DNA from: Hybos culiciformis
Taxonomy: Eukaryota; Arthropoda; Insecta; Diptera; Hybotidae
Length of the DNA stretch: 64,000 nucleotides
Direction: 5' to 3'
Assembly: GCA_964007475.1 (NCBI GenBank)
Contig: OZ023273.1
Coordinates: 39,743,525 to 39,807,524, forward strand
Below the pieces are notes generated by a model. It saw only the letters and a list, made by a program, of their open reading frames with translations, ran no database searches and had not been told where the DNA came from. This document shows, in pieces, positions 38,476 to 48,019 of the stretch (the stretch's first letter is position 1; the number at the start of each line of letters is the position of its first letter). The position numbers and the translations under genes were made by a program.

Positions 38476-38694
38476 TTAAAGCTGGAGCACATCTACAATC
38501 TGGAACTGATCCTTACTTTTTCTAAATTGATTAAATACAATAATCATTAATATAGTAATTAAAGAAAGTTTGTAAAAATATTGATCAACCATAAAATAAC
38601 TAAACAAATTTTGTTTTTCATTAACAAAATTGGTCAAAAAAAGGTTAAATAAAATTAATATAATATTTAGTTTTCTAAGCATCGCTATAAACAT
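38476..38694 (-). CDS. Doubtful small membrane-protein ORF
   Basis: A 72-residue frame between the convergent MTFMT and BOD1-like genes. It starts with a Lys/Arg-containing, then strongly hydrophobic stretch (possible signal or membrane segment) and has a second hydrophobic segment near residues 41-56 (KLSLITILMIIVFN). No family is recognised. AT-rich DNA gives such hydrophobic frames by chance, so this is listed only as a candidate. Confidence 0.15.
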   Translation of the reverse strand: MFIAMLRKLNIILILFNLFLTNFVNEKQNLFSYFMVDQYFYKLSLITILMIIVFNQFRKSKDQFQIVDVLQL

Positions 38695-38711
38695 TACGAT
38701 TGATAATTATT

Positions 38712-38717
38712 TTTATT
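38712..38717 (-). promoter_or_regulatory. Candidate polyadenylation signal of the BOD1-like gene
   Basis: AATAAA on the minus strand about 100 nt after the BOD1-like stop codon at 38819. Position-based inference. Confidence 0.4.
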
Positions 38718-38818
38718 CTGAATCTTTTTTGGATGATTTATAATCAACACACAAACTAATGCTTGTTTAGTAAAGTAGAAAATAAAATTGACACATCAAA
38801 ATAACAAAATACTTTGCT

Positions 38819-41800
38819 TTACATGTCACCATTAAATTTCATGCCTCGCCGTCGAGTTCTTGGACTTAAAACGGATTGCGAGTTACAAATTTCATTATTT
38901 TTAATAAAATCATCCTTTTCTATTTTATTCTTTGGTGTATTTTTGTTTGGTTTCAGTTTTTCATCAATCCCTAAAAATAAATATAAAAATAATTAGAATT
39001 TCAGTTAAATATTATAAAACTGCTTTTGTTCAATAACGGTATAAAGACAATATTTAGAGTAGTACTAACCTACAAAAATGTTCACCAATAGAGCAAACAT
39101 TGAATTTCTTAACTTTACGAAAAATAGAGAAAGATTTACCTTTTTTATTAGAAATTTTGTCGATAAAATCGTTTTCTTTGGAACTTATTTCCGATGGTGT
39201 TGGAGATATTTTTTTAAAATTTTTCGAAGCATCAATTTTCATTCGCTTCTTATTTTCATCTTCTGAGCAATCAATCGTTAACAACGATTCATCATCTTTC
39301 TTTTGTTCATTGTCTCCACATATTGCAGTTCTAGTTCTTTTTTTTGTAATTCTTTTTGAAATGCTAGATTTCTTCTGTGATTGACTATTTGCTGCTTTAA
39401 TTTTATTTATAATGATCTCATAAGTGTTCTTTAAATTTTTAAGATAAAATTCTTCTTTTGGTGTCATTGTGAGATATTTAATCTCATTATCAAAATCAAT
39501 ATCCTCACTAATATTCGGTGATTCTACAGAAGTTCCAGCCTGTGCTTTGTTATCTGATTCTTCAATTTCTTTTTTCAAGAAATTATTTTCTTCTGGTATT
39601 TCTATATCTTTTTCAGTTTTAGAAACATTTTGCTTATTTTCCTTTTCTTCATTCAATGTTTCACTGCATTCTTCAACATTTTCAACTTTATTGAATTCAT
39701 CTGTTTTATTTTTATTACTATCAATTGAAACATTATCTTTAATATAAGGATCTTCTTTTGAAATTAGTTCATTCGAAAATTCTTTTGGAATAATGCAGTT
39801 GTCCTTATTTTCTGAATTTTTGTTAGTTGTTTCTGGATTTTGAGAAATTAGTTGGGTGTCGATTGTAACTGTTAATGTATTATTGCTTAATGATTCGGAA
39901 ATTTCATTTGATTTCAATTTTGAATGATTGTCTAAAAAAAACATTAATGAAAAATTTTAATTAAAACATTAAAAATATGTAAGTTATTTTTTTTTATCTT
40001 GAAGACGCCCTCATACGAGTCAATTATATTGAAGAAAATACTTTCATTTTCATTAAAGATTTTAACTAAGGATGGATGGACCTACTTATCTTTTGTTCAA
40101 ATCACATCGATTCTGAGTTCATATTAATAGCGTTGGCAGTGGCAATAAAAAAGAAGAACGAAAGACGACAAAGAAAAGTGTGTGATTTTATTTATTTTAT
40201 TTTATTTTTAGGGGTCAACATTTTTTTGGGGATTTGTATTTTCGGGATTAGGATTTTAATTTTCGGGTTTTTAATTTCGACATTTTAAGAAATTTTTGGG
40301 ATTTTGAACACTTGAGCTTTTCGTTTTCGGGGTTGCATACGGCTCCCTATTATAACTTTTGTGAGGGCGCTTGGAATAATTTTGGGGGGAGAACGGAAGA
40401 AAAATCTCGGATGTTTAAAATCCCAAAAATTTATTAAAATGTCGAAATATAAAATCCTAAAAATCAAAATCCCCAAAATGTAAATACCGAACAAAACATA
40501 TCTACGTCCGTCCCTGTTTAAAACCAAAATGAAAATATTTTCTTCAATACATATAGGTAAATTGACTCGTGTTTTTTTGCTATTTCAATATTATTGCTTC
40601 AATAATATAAAATCTTGAAAATTCTTGTTAAATTAAAAAAATAATTTATTGTTCATAGAAGGGAAATAATACCTGAGCTTGTTTTAGAATCCGATTTATT
40701 TTTGTCGCGGTTACTCCCCTTCGATCTTTTACTGTAATTGCTACGATCAGTAGAGTGACTGTTATTCGAATCTCTTTTATCCGTAGGACCATCTTCAGAA
40801 TCTGTAGATTTTCTATGATTTCTTGATTTACTTCTGGATGAGGAATGATCATCGGAAACTTTATCTGTTCTCTGTTTTTCACGCTTTTTATCACGTTCTG
40901 ATTTAGACTTATCTTTATTATTATTTGTAAATTTATCATTTTTGATCTCCTTAGGATGATGACTTCTTGATTTTTGTGAGTCTTTCGAAAAACGATTAGA
41001 CGTATATTTTTCACTGTTCACACTTTTCTTTGATTCAGGCGTAGAGTTTTTACTATCGTTTTTATTTTTCTCTCGATCTTTTTCATTTTTTTTATCTTTT
41101 GAATCTTGTTTATTAATTGAACATGGTGATGGTGTATTGCTTTTGTTATCTTTATTTTTTAAATCTCCATTACTATGTTGTGTCGATTGTGATAGCAATT
41201 GTGAGGGTACTGAAAATGAAATTTCAATTTTAACATTAGGTCTTCCCCGAAAAGAAATTGAAAAAATTCCTAATACTTTTTTTTTTTATTGTTTTAGAAT
41301 TCCAATTAAAACAATAAATAAGAAAATAGTAAAATACAATATGAATTTGAAATTCTTTTATGGTGTGAAGTCTTTTTAAGTTCATAATCAGAAATTGAGT
41401 ACCAATCTGTTCATTTTATATCTAAAACGTGTATCGATTGATGTTCACCTTGTAAGAGCAGTGTATGTACTTATACAATTTAGAAATTATCGATTCTATA
41501 GAAATCATTAACTTTAAATGTTAAAAAAGTTAAATTAGGTATCAAGAATATATTTTAAATTAAGAATTTTCCAGATTAAAAATTAAGCAAAAAAATAAAA
41601 AATAAGAAAACGAGAAATATTAATGTTTTTTTTAAAACCAAGTCTTAAATGGGGTTGGGGTCTAAACCCCGGAAGCCAAAATTCCGAAATGACAAAACCC
41701 TGGAAACCAAAATCCCGGAAGGACAAATGCCCGAAAACCAGAAAACCGCAGGGAAAAAATCCCGGAAATTTTAATTTGGAAGAAAAAATGGCGATACTAC

Positions 41801-43877
41801 TATTTTTTTGGAAAAGGATAAAGGGGTATCCCAGAACGAGAGGGGAGGTGGGGGCGGCGGGCGGGCAAACGGGTGGTTGGTCAGTGGGATTTGCGGCGGG
41901 GATTACGTGTTTTCGAGATTTCAAGTTCCGGGATTTAGTGTTTTCGGGATTTTGACTTCGATTTCGTCTTTCCGGGATTCTAACTTCCGGGATTTCAGAA
42001 TCCGGGATATTAGATTCCGGGATTGTGATTTCCGGGATTTTGTAAACGGGGGGAAAAAAATTCTGGGATTTCGTACCTCCGGGATTTGCGACTCCAGGCA
42101 TTAGACCGGCTCCCGGTTTGATACTTGTATTTTTATTTTTTTAAAAATATAATATTTACCTGAATTATTATTTTCTGCAGACACTTCTTGTGATATGTCT
42201 TCATTATCTTTTGTTTGACTTTCTTCAACTATTTGCAGAGGTTTCTCTGAATCATCATCATAGTAACAGGATTCTTCAGTTTTTTCACTTGGAGGAAGAG
42301 GTGGAAGAATTGCCTCGGGCGATGGTGGAGGTGGAACTTCTGGAGGTGGAGGAACTTCAGGTGGTGGTGGTACATTTGGAGGTGGAGGAATGATTTCATT
42401 AGGTTCTGGCTCCAATGGAGGCGGTGGCAAAGGGGAATTTGTTAAATCATCTGATTTTAATGATTTGTAATCCGTATTTCGATCTGTTCCTTCAAATTTG
42501 ATTTCATCTTTTTTTATGTCAAAATGTAATGATTCTGTGCTAACGGAAGGACAAGAATTTGAATTTTCAAGAAATTTCGGCATTTGCGCTTCTTCTGAGA
42601 TATCGACTTTCGGCTTTTCAATTTCTTTTTTAGGTGATTTGCGTTCGTTTTCTTCATCAATCGAAAGCCGACTGTTGCTTGACACTTGCGATAATGATTC
42701 TTGAGTATTTTCTCCTGCTCCACATAAATGCTTTTCTTCCTCAGGTTTAAATTCATTTTTTATTTCTGGTTTGCCTTCTTGTGATTGAGATGTTACATCA
42801 CAGGATAAACTATTTGTATCATTATTTTTTATCGGTTTACTTGGACTTTCACTAATCGGTTCAAATGGTGGTGATTCATCGTCCTCTTCAGCTTCCACTT
42901 TGATAGAATCAGATTTAACAGTTGATTTATCTGAATCAGGGCTTATTGCTTCGAGATCTTCAGTTGGCAGAAAATTCGTTTTCACAGCCAAATTACCGTT
43001 CGGAGTGAAACTTACATTTAAATATTTGTCATCGGTAAATGCTTTTGAGTCTTCAAAATTTTCATCTACTTTTATTAGAGGAATACCCAAATATTTATAA
43101 ACAATATCTTCGATTTTTGGTTCAAAAACTGTAGAAATTTTCGGTAAAACGACTTGATCAACAATTCGCTCAACTCCAATTTCTAAAAATCCACCTCTAA
43201 AATAAAGATTTTATATTATTTTAATAAAATTCAACACATGTAAGTATTTAGATAATAATTAATAAGATATGCATGTAACTAAAGGATAAGTCTAACGATC
43301 AACCAGTAGGTAGGTAGGTAGGCAGATAGGTAAAATTTTTTACTCTTAGAAGAATTTCTATAATCAACGTCAACAGTTTATGGGAAAAAAATGTAATAAA
43401 TAAACTTTTTTCTTTACTCATGAATATTTTTTCGCAATTTCTCTCTTATTTGATTTTTGTTCATGTCTGGTCTCCATTTTTGCTCGTCTAAAAATCTGGT
43501 GACAGCCGTTTCAACACGTTGTTTCAAATTTTGATAGGCTGAAAAAAAAAATTAAATAGGTAAATTTTGAAAAATATATGAAAATCTGAAGTGTAGGTAG
43601 GTAGTTTACGTAGTAGGTACCTACCTACCTTGTTCGCACCTATTTTTTTGCAGCAAATTCTTTTCAGTTTCAAGTATGAAAAGTAATTTTAGAAGTGGAA
43701 ATTTCCAAATTTTTTTCCGGAAATATTTTTAAGGTTCGTTCGATCTAACAAGATTGGCATAAGGGTAGACTTACCTGGCTTTGTGTCACAATCATTTATT
43801 GATTCTCGGCGAAATTGATCAAAAACACCTTGAATTTTAACTTCGTTAACAATTTTATCAACAAATTTTGAATCCAT
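38819..43877 (-). CDS. BOD1/BOD1L1-like protein (Shg1/COMPASS family domain)
   Basis: Orthologue group of vertebrate BOD1/BOD1L1 (chromosome biorientation, PP2A regulation; the BOD1L1 and Shg1 branch is linked to SET1/COMPASS). Minus-strand coding exons in order: 43877-43775, 43538-43418, 43196-42160, 41209-40673, 39931-39074, 38970-38819, joining to 935 aa. Residues about 5-115 form the conserved domain: VDKIVNEVKIQGVFDQFRRE, AYQNLKQRVETAV, MNKNQIREKLRKN and GGFLEIGVERIVDQVVLPKI. The rest is disordered: acidic Ser/Glu-rich, a polyproline block (about 330-385, repeated PPPPEVP), a Lys/Asp/Ser-rich exon 4 (about 421-600) and a basic end (SPRTRRRGMKF). The donor at the end of exon 5 (GTAGGT, 39073) was chosen because the neighbouring GTTAGT would put a stop in exon 6. 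Introns 3 and 4 carry foldback-type elements. Confidence 0.88.
40015..40570. mobile_element. Nested inverted-repeat elements in BOD1-like intron 4
   Basis: Outer arms: ACGAGTCAATTATATTGAAG at the left and its inverted partner ending AATTGACTCGT at the right, each about 40-45 bp. Between them, 40067-40516 has its own ends, AAGGATGGATGGACCTA and the inverse of CAGGGACGGACGTAGA, which resemble hAT-type termini. It contains degenerate units with CGGGATT/GGGATTTTG on the left half and their reverse complement (AAAATCCC) on the right half, a foldback layout. Non-coding. Confidence 0.65.
41648..42115. mobile_element. Foldback-type array with CCGGGATTT units and GC-rich core, BOD1-like intron 3
   Basis: The left half carries units in the AAATCCCGG orientation (CCAAAATCCCGGAAGGACAA). 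The right half carries the same kind of unit inverted (TCCGGGATTT, repeated about eight times). The ends GGGGTTGGGGTCTAAACCCC and the inverse of GGAGCCGGTCTAATGCCTGG match imperfectly. The middle (about 41808-41900) holds TGGTTGGTCAGTGGGATTTG and a GGGGGCGGCGGGCGGGC stretch that also form the centre of the element at 35729-36846. No clear target duplication is left. Frames 41583-42101, 41623-41955 and 41808-42104 translate this repeat and are not genes. Confidence 0.75.
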
Positions 43878-44940
43878 TTGTAATTGTAATTTAAATTTTA
43901 AAAAAGAAAATTTAAAAACAATTACATTATTTACATTACCAAACTTTTAAAAAATAAATTATAATTTTTTATTTATTATTTTCTTTGTTGACGACTTGAC
44001 GATGCAGAATAGCAGAATGAATAATGAATGGAAAATGGAATGAATTTGACGTGACGGACATAACAACATTTTACAATTAATAACATTTTTGATTATTATA
44101 AATTCAACCTCAACTCACAGCGGCTGTCAACATGGTGTCAAGATGGTGTAAGTTTAATATCTTTTATGCTGTAGATGAACTCAAATTTTTTAATGCGCGC
44201 GAACACCGTAAAAGTTTAATTATACGAAATTGTATGGAATGTGATAAACTCAACGTCGCGTTGTTCGTTGCGTTTATGCGGGCGTCAGTTACATTGAGTT
44301 TATATCTGTGTTTAATACGTTGCATCTTAGTTTAGTAGATAATATAAATAAATAAATTAATAAATAGAACCGAAATCAGAATTTAAATGTGCTTATGTTT
44401 ATTAGTAAAAAAATCTAGTCTAAACCATTTAGTTAGCTTCATGTGCATTTGGAAACGGGCATTTGAGTTGAATATTAAATTAAACTCATCGAAACTCAAT
44501 TCTATTTTAACTCATACATGAAAAAATATTTTATTAATTTAAAATAGCCTTCTTCACTTCCTTTTTCGTATTTCATAATTTTCAAATGTATTTTCTTATT
44601 GTTTTTTGACAAATGTGTAATACCGTATCTGCACTTGGACCTTAAAACTGACCTTTGAGTGGAACTGACCTTATACTGACCTGTGAACAGACCTTTCTCA
44701 TACAAAAAAAGGAAAAAAAAACTAACCTTTGCGTAAAAGGCCAGTTTGCAGACAAAAAAAGTTAGTTTGCAGACAAAAAAGGTCAGTTTGCAGACATAGT
44801 TGCCAACTTTTCTGCTTTTTCCTTGCTTTTTTCTACCTTTTTTCTATTTTCAAAAGGTTGGCAATACAAATTTAAAAATAAACAAGATAAAAAACAGTTT
44901 GTTTACACATCTTTTTTTTAAAGTGTCAAAAAATAGAGTG
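43878..44940. other. Upstream region of the BOD1-like gene, with a small repeat array
   Basis: The left part must contain the BOD1-like promoter. The plus frame 44132-44335 is not recognised and probably chance. At 44640-44800 short units containing CTGACCTT run in one orientation (three copies), followed by three copies of a unit containing CAGTTTGCAGACAAAAAA with AAGGTCAG/AAGGCCAG in the other orientation. This resembles, in small, the layout of the foldback arrays. Confidence 0.45.
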
Positions 44941-44948
44941 TGTACCAC

Positions 44949-45231
44949 CAGAGCTCGAAGTCGCTGACCTCAGTCGGTCAAACACAACGGTCGCCGAAGA
45001 AATTGGCAAAAAATTAATTGGTCGCCGTCGATCCAAAAAATCAACTGCAATCGGCTGTGAAATTTTTCTATATTTTTGATTTTTTTTTCAATAATTAAAA
45101 AAATAAAGTGAAAAAAAAATTTTTTTATAAATTTTTTAGTATGGAGCCGATTTGAGTCGCTCCAGTCGCGGTCGTTGGTGATTTTCTTTTAGCAGTGAGT
45201 GGTCGGTAAAAGTCATCGACTTCGAGCTCTG
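44949..45231. mobile_element. Non-autonomous hAT MITE with perfect 8-bp target duplication
   Basis: TGTACCAC occurs directly before (44941-44948) and after (45232-45239) the element. The ends CAGAGCTCGAAGTCG and CGACTTCGAGCTCTG are perfect 15-bp inverted repeats of hAT form. It is 283 bp long, non-coding and looks young. Confidence 0.93.
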
Positions 45232-45289
45232 TGTACCACAGCCTGGCAATTGAATTTTTTTTCCTTACGAAATGGAAAACAATAAAAAA

Positions 45290-46395
45290 GTCAAAATTGT
45301 TGTTGTTTAACTGTCAAAATGTACCCCCCCCCCAAGTTTTCACCGCTCATTTTCACCACGAAAAATGCATGGAAAAGTTTCCCGTTATAATAAAACCATA
45401 ATAATAAAACAGGTTAAACAATTTTTTTTAAATATTTAATTGGAAAATAGCGAATAAAGTTATTAAAATGGTAAGACGTTCTTGTTGCATAAAAAATTGT
45501 GATTCAAGAGAACCGAAAAAAGGAGTTTGGAAAAAAGATTGTAAGATATCTTTCCATCGGTATGTATTTTTCAAAAATTTTCAAAGAACCACATAATTTT
45601 TTGACCCACCGTGATAATAATACAGGATTTTCTTTTAATAATTAGATTTCCAAAATATTCTAAACTAAGGATTTATTCAGAGAAAACTTTTGACTAATGT
45701 AAAATGCAGCGAGTGCATATTTTCTATAACTTCAAAAGAATTTGAAAGTTCTAAATTATTGGAAATAAAAAGTTTTGGTTGCCTAACAGACGTCATTCAG
45801 ACGTTTTGAAAACTTGTAAAATTTCAGAAAAATTTACATCCATATTTAAATTAGAGCAGAAAATCAACAAAAAAAATGTTTATTTACAACTTTTCAATAC
45901 TATTATGCGTAATATTAATGACAGTATTTTCGAAAATTTGGCTCATCATGTGTTGGATTGCGGCATATTTGAAAATCATAGATATTATTTAATTAAATTT
46001 ATAATTGAATCTTATATTTAAAAATAAAATTAAATCATATAGCGAAAGTAAAAACAGAAAATTAAAAAAAAAAAGTAAAAAATAGTCGCCAACAATATAA
46101 TAAATTAGTTCTTTTTTCTGGACAATAAAATAATCCTTTTAATTTTTTGTGGAAAAAACAATAATAAAACAATAATACAAATATTCTAATAAAATATAAA
46201 TTAAAATAATAATACAAATATTCTAATAAATAATAGTCTGATAAAACCAAAAATTTATTACTTTGTTTTAAAAAAAATTTTTTCGCATTAAAAATATTTA
46301 TCAAAAATCAAGGTGAGTTTTCTAATTTTTATAAACATCGGAAACTAATTTTAGTTCTAGGGGGGTACATTTTTGATTTTCAACACAACACTGAC
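45290..46395 (+). mobile_element. Internally deleted THAP/P-type transposon
   Basis: Imperfect inverted ends contain TCAAAATGTACCCCCC (about 45314) and GGGGGGTACATTTTTGA (about 46360). Inside, 45468-45559 encodes the start of a THAP zinc-finger domain (MVRRSCCIKNCDSR, then ISFHR). After a possible intron (acceptor at 45645) the frame resumes with FPKYSKLRIY and stops. Further downstream, in shifted frames, lie fragments typical of the C-terminus of THAP/P-element transposases: KCSECIF, DVLKTCKISEKF and a final YYLIKFIIESY near 46000. The catalytic middle is missing and the frame is broken, so no active enzyme is encoded. Exact ends and target duplication are uncertain. Confidence 0.7.
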
Positions 46396-46469
46396 TTCTT
46401 ACCACACCATTAATAGCCTTTCTTTATACTGATTATTCTATGGTGTGTACGGGTTTCGTTAAGATAGCC

Positions 46470-47489
46470 AACTTCGCTACACTTCAGGTTAGCAACCATG
46501 AATTTCTTGGTTTGAAAATAGGTTGGCGAATGGGGTGACACACTTATAAAAGATGGTTTGGTTTGAAATAAAAAAAAAATTCTTTGTAAAATTAAAAAAA
46601 AATTCTTTGTAAAATAAAATTTTAATTTTTCGTAATTTAAAAAAAAAAAAGAAATTTTTTAATTTAAAAAAAAAATGGAAAATAAAAATAATATTCAATT
46701 TTTTTTTAAAAATATTTTAATTTATTTACTTTTTTGACAACCTACAATTTATTATTATATTTTTTATATCGAAGCATTTTAAAGCATGATTTTTTCTGTA
46801 AATTTTCTGCAAATTGACAGGTTATACCTTTTTTTTTTTGAAATGCAATAAAACTATGTAGTAAAATTTCTAGGTTTGTGTCCAACCTACTTTCAAACCA
46901 TGAAAAAAAAAAAAAAAAATTTTATATGGCAAACCAAGTACCAAACACAGAACGAACCCATTTTTTTCTGCAAAACATGGAATTCTGTGTTTGTAACCTG
47001 AAGTGTAGCGAAGTTATGACACACTTATAAAAGATGGTTTGGTTTGAAATTAAAAAAAAATTCTTTGTAAAATTAAAAAAAAATTCTTTGTAAAATAAAA
47101 TTTTAATTTTTCGTAATTTAAAAAAAAAAATGAATTTTTTTAATTTAAAGAAAAAATGGAAAATAAAAATAATATTAAATTTTTTTAAATATTTTAATTT
47201 ATTTTCTTTTTTGACAACCTACAATTTATTATTATTTTTTTTATATCGAAGCATTTTAAAGTATGATTTTTTCTGTAAATTTTCTGCAAATTGACAGGTT
47301 ATACCTTTTTTTTTTTGAAATGCAATAAAACTATGTAGTAAAATTTCTAGGTTTATGTCGAACCTACTTTCAAACCATAAAAAAAAAAAAAAAATTTATA
47401 TGGCAAACCAAGTACCAAACACAGAACGAACCCATTTTTTTCTGCAAAACATTGAATTCTGTGTTTGTAACCTGAAGTGTAGCGAAGCT
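46470..47489. mobile_element. MITE with internal 481-bp tandem duplication
   Basis: The left terminus is ACTTCGCTACACTTCAGGTT. Its inverted partner AACCTGAAGTGTAGCGAAG occurs twice, ending near 47015 and near 47488. The segment beginning GACACACTTATAAAAGATGG at 46537 is repeated at 47018 with few differences, so the element gained a second right half including a second right terminus. It lies 0.5 kb upstream of the tetraspanin gene. Non-coding. Confidence 0.8.
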
Positions 47490-48019
47490 ATAATAAAAAT
47501 AATAATTGTTGAGTTGCACAAACATTATGTGAACAAATTAAGAGTGTATATAGTAGACAAAATTAAAAATAAATAACAGAAAAAATCCCTAGAAATTTTC
47601 AAATATTTTAGTTACAAAGCAGCTGATTGCAGATTGCAGAAACAAAGAAGACAAGTAAAAGCAAAAGCAAACTAAGTAGGCAAGCTGTTGAAGCTGTTAG
47701 TCAAGTATCCGCAAGAGTTTTTTTTTTAATTAAAAATCAAAAAGAAAATTTAATAAATAAAAATAAAAACTAAAAAAAAAAAATATTAAATTTTGAAATA
47801 ATTAAAACCAATTTTAGAAAAATAACTCAAAAATTTCATTTTTTATTGCCTTTTTATAGCAGCAAAATAAGAAAAAAAAAATTACATTTGAAAACAAAAA
47901 AAAAATACACTTGAAGTCGAACGAAACAGGTTTAAATTTTTTTTTACCAAAAATGAAAATTTGAATGAAAAATTGGAAAGAAAAATAAGAAAGTTCCATT
48001 TTTTAAAATAAAAATAAAA
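47490..48019 (+). promoter_or_regulatory. Probable promoter/5' UTR of the tetraspanin gene
   Basis: Lies between the duplicated MITE and the tetraspanin ATG. A purine-rich, less AT-biased stretch around 47620-47720 (AAGCAGCTGATTGCAGATTG) could be transcribed leader. No core promoter motif stands out. Confidence 0.3.

Noticed and set aside
39068..39073. GTTAGT as the donor of BOD1-like exon 5
   Set aside because: Using it puts exon 6 in a frame with an immediate stop; GTAGGT four bases earlier keeps the frame open to a natural end.
41583..42101. 172-codon minus-strand frame with repeated IP/PE words
   Set aside because: It translates the CCGGGATTT repeat array inside an intron of the BOD1-like gene; opposite-strand frames exist over the same array.
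44132..44335. 67-codon plus-strand frame upstream of the BOD1-like gene
   Set aside because: Unmatched to any family; overlaps a short inverted pair (GATAAACTCAA / TTGAGTTTAT), suggesting a repeat remnant.
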